This document shows positions 1 through 8,634 of a stretch of DNA of 13,028 bases, piece after piece. The DNA is from Pleurotus ostreatus/Saccharomyces cerevisiae fusant (taxonomy: Eukaryota > Opisthokonta). The stretch is from contig JAMQCK010001017.1 of the NCBI GenBank assembly GCA_024196135.1, positions 1 to 13,028 of the forward strand, in the 5' to 3' direction. Both the position numbers and the translations under genes were made by a program. Each line of letters starts with the position of its first letter. Within the stretch, counting starts at the first letter, position 1. The notes under the pieces are model-generated. The model was not told the DNA's origin. It saw only the letters and a program-made list of their open reading frames with translations, and ran no database searches.

Positions 1-1147
1 AACACTATCTCGAGGTCAACTATCACCGAAATGGACGCGTCTCTGCTCGACCACGCTGCGACTACGCTGCTCTTCACGACCATACCCATCCGCGACTTTG
101 ACCTACAGAAGCATAGCGCGAAGGAGCGCCGCGACTCGTGGACGGAGGCTATCCTCGATGGACCGACCAAGCGCTTGATCTTCACCCAGCCCGGGTTCCC
201 CAATCCCATCCTGCGTCCCACTCACATCGCGCACCGGATTGCGCCTTGCGAAGGGAAGGGACTCGGCGTCTTCGCTACGCGCGATATCAAAGCCGGCGAA
301 CTCATCCTCGCTGAGCGTCCGCTTACTCTCGCGCCGCTCATGCTCCCACGCGTTGATGGTATTCCTGACCACTTCACAACGGAGCAGGTAATACAGGCGA
401 AGATGGCGGAATGGGAGAAGGCGCTGGAGATCCTCGTCTCGCGCATGCTTCCGGAACGCAGGGACGCGTTCATGGCGTTGTCGAACTGCCACGAGCACGA
501 TGGCAGCGGTCCCATCCTGGGGCGTCTACGTACGAATGGTATCGCTGCGATGGGTCTCCATTACGCGGGGATGAAGGGTCGCTCGGGACGCTACACGGCG
601 ACGTGCGAGATCATCTCTCGCGTGAATCACAGGTGCGTATCTCGATCTAGTGCAGCGCGCTCGGTGTCATTGTTGATGACGCCCTCGCAGCTGCTGCCCA
701 AACGCCCGATACGGTTTCAATAAACCTACGTTCTCGGCTCGCCTGCGCGCCGTGCGCGCCATCGAGCAGGGCGAGGAGATCACAATCACATACGGAGGTC
801 TCGACATTCCTAAGGCAGAGCGTCATAGGCAACTCGCACCTTACGGATTCGCTTGCGACTGCGCCGCATGCGAGGAAGGGGCGGCCGCAGACGCCAGACG
901 GGCGATGATCCCGTCCTATGTCAGTCAGGAGTTGAGGAACGGCCCTTTACAGGGACTCTTGGACGTCGTCGCCCTCATCGAGCGTGAAAGGCTCGAGGAT
1001 CTGCCCGTATATCCGGAGGCCTTGGCAGCGCTTGCGAATAGGTATATCCAGCAGGGATCTCTTCTACAAGGGCAGAGATATCTTGAGCAGGCTCAGAGTT
1101 ATCTTCCATTCTCAACGGACGAGGAGGCATCGGATGGGGAAGATTAG
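1..1147 (+). CDS. SET-domain protein, copy 1 of tandem array (5' partial)
   Basis: Predicted protein lysine methyltransferase. Exons 1-632 and 691-1147 flank a 58-nt intron (633-690, GTGCGT...GCAG), giving 362 visible residues. The frame is open to base 1. The ten codons before the ATG at 31 align with copy 2 (both contain SRS, then T-E-[LM]-D and a D-H pair), so this ATG is probably internal and the true 5' exons lie off the window. Motifs seen: GKGLGVFATRD, the SAM-binding GxG loop (visible residues about 84-94); NHSCCPNA, made only after splicing (about 209-216); GEEITITY with the catalytic-type Tyr; and a post-SET C-x-C-x-x-C in YGFACDCAACEEG. A helical C-terminal tail of about 90 residues follows. 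No MYND finger is seen between the SET halves. All motifs are intact, so it is probably active. The substrate is unknown; distant kinship to Set5/SMYD-type SET proteins is inference. Confidence 0.88.
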
Positions 1148-1741
1148 TCGTACGCGTGGAAGGCAAATTTGTGTAAATATCTCACGAAAAACTGATCTGA
1201 TAGGTAAATATTCGTGTCCAGGTGGCGGTTGCTTGAGAGGATATGTGGAAAGGCCCGGATCGAGTCAATGTGGTGCTTAAGTTCAACCGTGACTGTAACG
1301 CGTGATATCGCTGATGGCCGGTGGCACATGGCCACTGGATTGGACACATCCCCCATCCGCCGATACTGTCCGTGCCTATCGCGCTGGCTTCTCATCTCCT
1401 ACCAAGTAGGTATCGACTCTCTTCTGTACCTGCTGCACTACTCTCGCTACATGCCGCGCTCCGACCCCTGATACGCCTCCACGGCGGCCCAAGGCTTGAT
1501 TATCGATTGGCGCCAGAGGTCTACGAACTCAGCGCGCTTGCTGCTTTGTTCTTCTCGATGCAATGACTCAGTGCGCAGCAAGGCATACTGAATACGAGAG
1601 GGCGCTCAGGTGCTTTCCGGCAGGTCCCCAGATTTGCTACGTTGTGGGCGCCGCGAAAGCGGCGGGCCGCCGTGCGGATGACTTGGGCATAGCTTCTTCG
1701 TGTGAACCACAGAAAGCGCGCTCCTCTTTCTCTTGTCCGCC
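1148..1741. other. Intergenic region between SET copies 1 and 2
   Basis: This stretch of 594 bases holds the 3' flank of copy 1 and the upstream region of copy 2. I see no complete gene. Plus-strand bases about 1441-1566 encode a short frame with HGG at 1480-1488 and DYRLAPE at 1498-1518, ending in TGA at 1564-1566. This resembles the oxyanion-hole and DYRLAPE blocks of alpha/beta-hydrolase fold-3 esterases but lacks the usual spacing and any flanking domain. It could be a remnant or chance. The last 20 bases before the copy 2 ATG are pyrimidine-rich. Confidence 0.5.
1721..1741 (+). promoter_or_regulatory. Pyrimidine-rich leader before SET copy 2 start
   Basis: A CT-rich run lies immediately before the ATG at 1742. 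Copy 3 has a similar CT-rich run directly before its own ATG at 3641, and both are followed by ATGAAGCGAGG. CT-rich tracts near transcription starts are common in filamentous fungi. A role as leader or initiator here is inference, supported by conservation between paralogues. Confidence 0.4.
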
Positions 1742-3220
1742 ATGAAGCGAGGATTTCTGAACAGCTCGAAGGCCAAGAAGGTGGTGCTGGCTCCTGAAAG
1801 GGCGGGCAATGGTCGTGCGTAGTTCAGTTTCACTTCTCAAACGGATGCTGACGGTCGGACCCACACTTACAGATCCTCCTTCGGGAGCCTTGCAAGGCAC
1901 ATCTGGAGGTACGCTGCTCAGTGTTTGTGTTGTACGCATGATCACAAATAGTGTCCTAGGCTCAATTGCTGTACGCGTCCCTCACCAGCCGGTGAAAGAT
2001 TCAGGTACGTCCTCTCCAGTGTTCATGAACCGACAGAGAACCCTCGTTCTGCACAGACAAGCCGCATGGATATACGGCCGGCTCGACCTTCTCAAGGTCC
2101 AACGGTACTGAGCTGGACGGCGCTGCAATCGACCACTCCGTAGACATGATGCTTTGGACCAGCATACCCAGCCGCGACAGCAACGTGCACTCGCACAGCA
2201 CTGTGGAGCGCCGCGACAGCTGGACTGAGGCCATTGTCGACGGAGTGACCAAGACCGAAATATTCACCCAGCCTGGCTTTCCTTGTCCCGTAGAGCGGCC
2301 CACCATCCCTGCTCATCGCATCGCCCCCGCGGGAAATGGCAAGGGTCTTGGCGTCTTTGCAACTCGTGACATCAAGCCCGGCGAGCTCATAATCGCGGAG
2401 CGCCCCTTGCTTGTGGTACCCATCGCCGTTCCCTCTGTCGAGAATATCCCTGCCTACTTCTCTATGGAGCAAGTGGTACAGGCAAGGCTCGCCGAGTGGG
2501 AGAAGGCCTTGGATATCCTTGTCGGACGCATGCTGCCGGACCGGCGTGAGGCGTTCATGAAGCTCGCGAACAGCCACACGACCGATGGGAGCGGGCCAAT
2601 CCTGGGGCGCATCCGCACGAACGGTATAGCAGCTTCTGGTCTTCGCTACCGCGGACAGCGCGGTCCTGAGGGTCAGTTCTCGGCAACGTGCGAGCTGATC
2701 TCGCGAGTCAACCATAGGTATGACGGAGCCAGTATCCAAGCCAGTAGACGACGACACTGACGAGCCTCGCAGCTGTAGCCCGAACGCACGATACACCTTC
2801 AACAAGCCGACCTTCACGTCGCGCCTCCGCGCCGTGCGCGACATCAAAGCCGGCGAGGAGATCACGATCACCTACTCCCGGCTCGATGTGCCCTCGGCGG
2901 AGCGCCAGAAGGATCTTGCTCCGTACGGCTTCGTCTGCACCTGCGATGCCTGCAGAGGCGGGGACGAGTCTGACGCCCGACGTGCCAAGATCCCCTCAGA
3001 GATCAGCCCAGCCTTGAAGCGTAGCAGGATCGAGCCGCTCTTGGACCTCGTCGCGCTAATTGAGCGCGAGAAGCTCCAGGATCTTCCGGTCTATGTTGAC
3101 GCTCTGATGGCGGTCGTAGAAAAGTACGTCGCGCAGAAGGATTTTGCGCGATGCCAACCGTACCTGGATAAAATTCAGCAATACGTGCCTTTGGATACGG
3201 ATGGGGATTCGTCTTATTGA
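1742..3220 (+). CDS. SET-domain protein, copy 2 of tandem array
   Basis: Predicted protein lysine methyltransferase. The start at 1742 is chosen because it encodes MKRGFLNS, shared with copy 3. Proposed exons: 1742-1814, 1873-1908, optionally 1960-2004, 2039-2717 and 2773-3220. The 5' introns are all phase 1. Either a 15-codon exon at 1960-2004 is used, which needs a very short 34-nt intron after it, or 1909-2038 is one intron; both keep frame, giving 426 or 411 residues. The acceptor before 2039 (GAG) is weak. The 55-nt intron 2718-2772 splits the Ser codon of NHSCSPNA. Other motifs: GKGLGVFATRD (about 137-147 in the 411-residue form), GEEITITY, and post-SET C-x-C-x-x-C in YGFVCTCDACRGG. The tail ends TDGDSSY. 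It is the closest relative of copy 1 in this window, and all core SET residues are present. Confidence 0.85.
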
Positions 3221-3346
3221 CGAGGCATACATAGGTAGTGGAGTGGAATGTATACATGAGGAAAGAAATAGATGATATCCCGCGCTTCCCTTCCTCCCTC
3301 CGCGATTCAAAAGTGCATGATTCAGCTGGCGCTTGTCAATGGTCAG

Positions 3347-3387
3347 CCGTGGGAGCTCAGCCCCTAACTGGTGTGAACCTCCCACGG
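3347..3387. repeat. Perfect 9-bp inverted repeat with 23-nt loop
   Basis: CCGTGGGAG at 3347-3355 is the exact reverse complement of CTCCCACGG at 3379-3387. It lies about 130 bp past the copy 2 stop codon. It could fold as a hairpin in a 3' UTR or be the trace of a small inverted-repeat element. No flanking target-site duplication is evident, so a mobile origin is not supported. Confidence 0.6.
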
Positions 3388-3606
3388 AATCTGCCGCGAG
3401 CGCGTTGAGCGTGCTTGACTCCAACGCCCATCCGGCTGCCAGCATACAATGCATTCGACTCTAACAGTGCGGGGAACAGACTCAACTTAGGCGCGAAATT
3501 GTACTGAGAGGCAGCTACTTAAGCGTACCCAGGTCTTCATCGATGCGAAGGTTAGTCCACATCACAGCTTCTTGCCACATACTCACGTTCTCTATTGTTC
3601 TTCTCC

Positions 3607-3640
3607 CACGTGTCGCTACAGCATCTTCTCTTCCTCCATC
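3607..3640 (+). promoter_or_regulatory. E-box-like CACGTG and CT-rich leader before SET copy 3
   Basis: The palindrome CACGTG (3607-3612) lies 28 bp before the ATG at 3641. It is followed by a pyrimidine-rich run at about 3622-3640, parallel to the one preceding copy 2. CACGTG is the core site of fungal bHLH regulators such as the Cbf1/Pho4 class. So close to the ATG it could instead sit in the transcript, and a regulatory role is unproven. Confidence 0.3.
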
Positions 3641-5070
3641 ATGAAGCGAGGTTTCTTGAATAGCAAGAAAGGCAAGGCAGCTATTGCCAGCGACGGTGAG
3701 TCCCCACCTTGGCTGGCCTTGCAGTCTTCTCATGAACCTCTTTAGCCTCTTCGGCGGCGTCAGCGCCACCAAAACAACCTGGCGGAAAGTCGAGCGAAGG
3801 ACAAGCGGGCGAGGGTGAGCGAATGTGGTCCTTTTTAAAGACGGTCGGTCGTACTGACTATCTCTCAAGCCTCGACTGCACGTCCCTTCAACGCGTGCAA
3901 AGACCTGATTCTGGAGCCAGGCGCTTCTGTATCCGAACTGAAAGAGAGCCCTGGCGATTGCCTCGAATACGATTCCAAAACCTTTGTCATAACGACCATC
4001 CCCGCTCGCGACGCAGACCTCTCCGTCCACACTTCAACTGAGCGATCTGACGGATGGACCGAGGCCATCGTCGACGGCGACACCAAGCGTGCCATTGTTT
4101 CTCAGCGCGCGTTTCCCGCGTCGATTAGCCGCCCGAGCTCCATCTTCCATCGCGTTGAGCCCACAGACGGTGTCAAAGGGGTCTTTGCCACTCGGCGCAT
4201 CAAGCAGGGCGAGCTCATTTTCTGCGAACGGCCGCTCGTCATGGTCCCGCGTGCGCTGGTGTCTGGCGACAAGATTTTGGCGACCTCCATCATTCCAGCA
4301 AGCACTGGCCCAGGAGCGCTGCTTGATGTCCTTGTCAAGCGCATGCTGCCAGAACGTCGGGAGGTGCTGCTCAAGCTTGCGCAAGCGCCTGCCTGTGACG
4401 TTATCGGCGTCGATGGACTTGTACGCTTAACTGGCCTGAACGTGAACGGATATACGCTTCCAGGGACTGAAGGGGCCGACGGTCGCTACGTCGCTGTCTA
4501 CGAGACTTTGTCTCGTGCGAATCATAGGTGCGCGCTCTGTACTTCTTAGAGCGTGACTCGAGTTATTCAGAAACGTCCTACAGCTGCAGGCCGAACGCGC
4601 ACTTTGCCTTCCACAAAGCGTCATTTTCGGTGCGCTTGCGTGCCCTTCGCGACATCAAGGCGGGAGAAGAGATCTTCGTCTCCTACGTCCCGCCCGAGGC
4701 GCCGTATGCGCAAAGGCAGAAGGAGCTCGCGCACTACGGTCTCTTGTGCACGTGCGCCGTATGCGAAGAGGGTCCCTCGGCTGACGAGCGTCGTGCGCGT
4801 CTGGCCGCACCGCTCGTGGAGGACTCAACGCGGTCGAAAAAGGAAGAGTTCGCACGCATTTCCGAGCAGATCGCCCTGTTCGAGCGCGAAGGGCTCGCGG
4901 GCCTGGACGTGTACATGAGCAACATCCTCTATGGGGTGCGTCTTGCTGCAGGAGTCGGCGAGTGGGATAAGTGCGGTGTATACAACGAGAAGATGACGGC
5001 GATGATGCCTTTGTACGCGGACGAGATGGGGGAGGAACAAGCGGAGCAGCTATCTTATCTTGGACTGTGA
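3641..5070 (+). CDS. SET-domain protein, copy 3 of tandem array (divergent)
   Basis: Predicted SET-domain protein of 422 residues. Exons: 3641-3695, 3746-3814, 3870-4527 and 4584-5070. Introns of 50, 55 and 56 nt have GTGAGT, GTGAGC and GTGCGC donors; the second has a clear CTGAC branch site. The start encodes MKRGFLNS plus a Lys/Ala-rich stretch, as in copy 2. The last intron splits the Ser codon of NHSCRPNAH. Later come GEEIFVSY and post-SET C-x-C-x-x-C in YGLLCTCAVCEEG. It is the most diverged of the intact copies. The SAM-binding loop reads GVKGVFATRR rather than GKGLGVFATRD, losing the first Gly of GLG. The segment between the SET halves is also rewritten: the GPILGR-RTNGI block of copies 1 and 2 is not conserved. 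The frame is fully open, so it is probably expressed, but altered cofactor binding or specificity is possible. Confidence 0.82.
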
Positions 5071-5370
5071 TCTGTCTACCAGTATATTTGTAAAGGTCGC
5101 GCATTAGCAGGACAATCTGAACAGCTCACCTTCAAGCATCATCACGTCGGGCTTCGAGACTGTGAGCTTGCGGTTGCCCAAGTTGAACCACAGATCGGCA
5201 ATCGCCGGGTCACCTGATATCAGGGTGGATTATGTGGCGTTAGTTAGTCGCATCTTCGTTCTAACCATCACCATTGGCCAACACATCGTCCTTACCGGCG
5301 CTGAATGTCCTAAAACCTGAAGCAATATTGTGAAATCTCCGGCTTGCATAAGCAGCAATATGCTACGGAC
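5071..5370. other. Intergenic region between SET copies 3 and 4, with exon-like minus-strand fragment
   Basis: These 300 bases lack the MKRGFLNS-type 5' exon expected for copy 4. On the minus strand, bases 5229-5104 form a 41-codon open frame ending in TAA. Its part from about 5222 to 5130 follows a good acceptor-like ATATCAG and is followed by GTGAGC, so it looks like an internal exon (contains ADLWFNLGNRKL). I do not recognise the family. No partner exons are visible, so it may be a gene remnant or a chance frame. Confidence 0.35.
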
Positions 5371-6422
5371 ATGCCTTGAACCCGGCGGACTGCCCTCGAC
5401 ACGGAGCGTCTGGATTCATGGACCGAAGTCTCCGTAGACAGGGCAACGAAGCATCATATTTCCACCTATCCCGGATTCGCAAGACCTGTTCTGCGTCCCT
5501 TTGATGCTGCTCACCGAGTAGCACCCTCCACCGGCAAGGGTCGGAGCTTCTTTGCCACTCGCGCGATCCAGGCGGGCGAGCTCATTCTCGCCGAACGCCC
5601 ACTGCTACTCGCTCCGCGCGCGTTCCCGACAGTATCTGGGCTTCCTCAGCACGCTACTGGCGCGCAGAGAACTCAAGCGAGCATAGTGGAGTAGGAGAAG
5701 CACCTCAAAATCTCTGTCAAGCGGATGTTTATCGAGCTTCGCGGCGCCTCTGCGAAGCTTGCGAACTGCCACGAACGAGACGGCAGGGTACTCATCGCTG
5801 GTCGTATGCGCACGAACGCTTTTGGAGCGGCTGGCCTACGCTTCTGTGGGAATGAGAGCGACTTTGGCGCTTATGCAGTAGTGGACGATGAGTTCTTGCG
5901 CGTCAACCATAGGTAAGCTCCGTCTAGACTATTTGAACGAGCTGACGTTTTGTCAGCTGCCGCACGAACGCCACGCGCCAGTACAACCTGCCCACATTTT
6001 CCGGTCGTCTCCGAGCTGTGCGCGACGTCGCCGCAGGAGAAGAGATCACCGTCACCTACATGAACAAGCTTCTGCTTCCATCTGCACAGCATCAGGAAAT
6101 CCTCGCTCCGTATGGCTTCACTTGCGCTTGCGATACCTGTATCGATGGAGAAGCTTCTGATCTTCGACGGGCGGCGCTTCGAATGAGCTCCAGCGGCGTC
6201 TTGCCTACATCTCCTGGAGGTTTGCTCAAATCTTATCTCGGACAGATGCAGCTGGTCAAGAACGAGGGCTTGCAGACCGAGTTGCTGTACTACGACCTAC
6301 TTTTCCGCACCGCCGAACTACTCAATAAGCACGGGCACCAGGAAGAGTGCCTCGCGTACGTGCAGGAGCTGAAGCAGTTCAATGACGCGATACTAGACTC
6401 AGCGGATGCGGGTGACAAGTGA
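5371..6422 (+). pseudogene. SET-domain copy 4, disrupted by nonsense mutation
   Basis: Strong similarity to copies 1 and 2 starts at 5401 (TER-DSWTE) and runs to TGA at 6420-6422, with a 44-nt intron (5913-5956, GTAAGC...GTCAG) in the conserved Ser codon. From 5401 to the intron the reading frame aligns with copy 1 with almost no gaps, yet TAG at 5692-5694 stands where copies 1 and 2 have the Trp of AEWEKAL. A TGA at 5377-5379 lies in the same frame upstream. GKGLGVFATRD has become GKGRSFFATRA, and NHSC-x-PN is NHSCRTN (Pro to Thr). The 5' exons are absent. The exon downstream of the intron is intact, with GEEITVTY and C-x-C-x-x-C in YGFTCACDTCIDG, which suggests recent inactivation. A cryptic 90-nt in-frame intron (5632-5721) could bypass the TAG but would remove sequence that is exonic in the sisters. 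A 5'-truncated product starting at 5725 is another weak possibility. Confidence 0.82.
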
Positions 6423-6548
6423 ACTAGGACTACTGTCCAAGGAATCTCGTAAAGTGCCATGTATATCAAGGTATCCTCAGTCCCGTTGCTTTTGCTCTTC
6501 CATAGCGATCTAGTCAAACGTTTGTTACCAACTCGGTCAGCTGACACG

Positions 6549-8203
6549 ATGGATCGTCGGCCTGTCGGAACTTTCCAAGCCACGCGCGTCGGCACCGCAG
6601 CACTCCAAATAACCCATGACCTTTCTTCCCCTGAGCCCCTCCTCCATCTCCTCGCCTTACTGTGAGTACCCGACTTTGTGAAAAGGCATGCCTGACGGTC
6701 TTCATCAGTGAAAGGGAATATCGAAAGATGCAATCACTCCTCGAGCGCGCCTCATCTCTGGCCAGCATCGATCGCCAGCGAAGCGGTGTCATTCCGTCTG
6801 CAGGAGAGATCTTGGAGATAGAGAGCATCTCTGGGCAACTCTACGGCGCGCGGGCTAAATTTGGGAACTCGGGCGAACTGAACTACCTGATAAACCGACA
6901 GCTCGCCATTAATCGCTCATTCACATCCCATGTGCGACGCCTGGCTCCAGAAATTCTTTCCCATATCTTCGTCTATTTCGCCTCTACGGTCGGCGACTCG
7001 TACGACCGAGCCAAAGTCACTTCTGTCACGGTTGCTCGCGTCTGCGTGTCATGGCGGATGACCGCTTGGAGTACGCCCCAGTTGTGGACACATATTTGCT
7101 CGACCGTCGAGTCAAGTCCACCTGTCGCAGACTTAGACTATGCCGCCCGAGCACGCCTTGCTGGTGGGCTCCCCCTCCATATCCGCCACTTCCAGTACGG
7201 CAAAGGGGAAACCGCGCAGCGCTTCCTTACCCAGCTGCGCCCGTTCTCCGCTCGCTGGCACACCCTGCGCCTCTCTGCTTCCCACATGTTCCTGACTACG
7301 CAACAGCCACTCGACCTGCCCATCTTAGCAAAAGCTTCGATCACTATCGAAGGTACCGCGGTGTCCAGACCACTCCGATTGCTAGAAAATGCGTCGCATC
7401 TGCAGAAGCTGGAGATTGACGTGGCCGTCGATCCTTACGCCTTCGACGAGACCGACGACTGGTCACCGTTCTCGTACCCAACTGTTTCCAACTTCACCGA
7501 GCTCGAGTCACTTTCGGTAAACGCCGACAGTGCTATCATGGCTCCTCGGCTAGAATGGTACCTACGTGAGCTACGGCACCTTTCCCCTACGCTCGTCGTC
7601 CTCGAACTTCATGGAGGAGTTCTATCTGACGAGCCGTCCCTGACTATGGAGCCGATACATATGGTATCCCTTCGGGAAACAAGTCTCCACGCGGCTACCT
7701 CATGCAAAGTCCTTGAGTACCTCATCGCTCCACTTGTCGAAATGATGGACATCGGCTTCACAAGCGCCACAGATCTCAGCGTCTTCCCAGCTTTGCTCAG
7801 CTTCCTTTCGCGTCCGGCGAACAATGGGAACCGACAACTCGCGCGACTCATACTCGACCAGATTGCGGTAGAAGACACCGCGACCCTTCTGCGGTGTATG
7901 GAGCATCTGGGCGAGCTTCAGGAGTTGCGGGTGAGGGAAATGGGCGCTTTTCCGACAGTCTTGACGAAGGAGCTTCTGGATCGCGTGTGGTGTTCGGAGG
8001 ATCACCCACCGCTCCTGCGTGAGCTCACGAGGCTCACCATCAAAGCTCGCAACTTCTTATTGCTGTCGTCAATGGAAGAGGAGTTGCACAGGATGGTGAA
8101 ATCGAGGGAGGTGCCGCGTGTCTCTGGAGGCCTTCAAGTGGCTGCTCTAGAGCATTTTGAAGTCATTCAGGGTGCGGCTGCTCACGATGGTGGGTGCTGC
8201 TAA
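6549..8203 (+). CDS. F-box-like protein, first of two
   Basis: Predicted F-box protein: the F-box would bind Skp1 in an SCF ubiquitin ligase and the C-terminal part would choose the substrate. Exons 6549-6661 and 6709-8203 flank a 47-nt intron (GTGAGT, CTGAC branch site, ATCAG), giving 535 residues. The ATG at 6549 is preferred over one at 6459 in the same frame because it has A at -3 and G at +4. A predicted helical N-terminal segment leads to the F-box-like block at about residues 113-165 (RRLAPEILSHIF, then ARVCVSWR and TPQLWTHI), the pattern of the large basidiomycete F-box-like family. The rest has spaced Leu-rich segments, such as LPILAKASI and LQKLEIDV, resembling degenerate leucine-rich repeats. 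It lies only 126 bp after SET copy 4. The target is unknown. Confidence 0.82.
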
Positions 8204-8634
8204 GTTCTCATAACGTTGGTTGCGGTAAGAAACGTCCAGCCTTTCACTGACTCGGAGGTCGCTAAACGCTCTGCAGTCGCTCATTAGCGTCATGCCCGCC
8301 CTTATGTCTCAACCTTTGAGTGGACATTCAACAACGCTTCTGGTCGACGAGGTCATAGTTTCATCGGGTAGCAATGATATGGATCGAATGGCGGCAGCAA
8401 TGGCATACGAGAAACACGACAGACAGTACATGATACGCACAACACGATATAACAACAAACGTACGTAGCGAGACGACGATATCTACGGAGCAGCGCACAC
8501 AACAGAGCAAAGCGAAAAGGCTAGATATGTCTAGATATGTCCGTCCGCGTGAGGCGCACCAGCACCTAGGCTCGTTGAGCCAAATCAAGAAAAGGGATCG
8601 TAGATGGTGAGAGAAGAAATGAGAAGCGTCGGAA
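8204..8634. other. Convergent intergenic region
   Basis: These 431 bases lie between the 3' ends of the plus-strand F-box-like gene and the minus-strand coiled-coil gene, so they should hold both 3' UTRs and transcript ends. I see no gene. A 10-bp unit is repeated in tandem at 8521-8540. Long minus-strand frames entering from the coiled-coil gene are out of its coding frame. Confidence 0.5.
8521..8540. repeat. Tandem duplication of a 10-bp unit
   Basis: CTAGATATGT occurs twice back to back in the convergent intergenic region, with the sequence just before and after partly continuing the pattern. It is most simply slippage. It lies 95 bp beyond the coiled-coil gene's stop codon, in its likely 3' UTR. 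Confidence 0.7.

Larger units (their letters stand above)
3221..3640. other. Intergenic region between SET copies 2 and 3
   Basis: These 420 bases contain the 3' flank of copy 2 and the upstream region of copy 3. They hold a perfect 9-bp inverted repeat (3347-3355 and 3379-3387) and a CACGTG palindrome at 3607-3612. An open minus-strand frame across about 3290-3454 continues into antisense of copy 2 and matches nothing I recognise. No TATA box or RNA gene is evident. Confidence 0.45.

Noticed and set aside
360..560. Possible MYND zinc finger between the SET halves
   Set aside because: The insert has too few Cys/His residues for a MYND finger. It is a helical insert conserved between copies 1 and 2, so calling these genes SMYD orthologues is not justified.
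1887..1898. 12-bp palindrome GCCTTGCAAGGC
   Set aside because: It lies within the small second exon of SET copy 2, is not shared with copy 3, and is short enough to be chance.
2092..2871. Minus-strand open frame of 259 codons
   Set aside because: It is antisense to SET copy 2 and spans its intron. The plus strand carries conserved SET motifs, while this frame resembles nothing known and shares features with antisense frames of the other copies.
3056..3454. Minus-strand open frame of 132 codons
   Set aside because: Its first half is in intergenic DNA and its second half is antisense to copy 2. There is no recognisable motif and no splice evidence.
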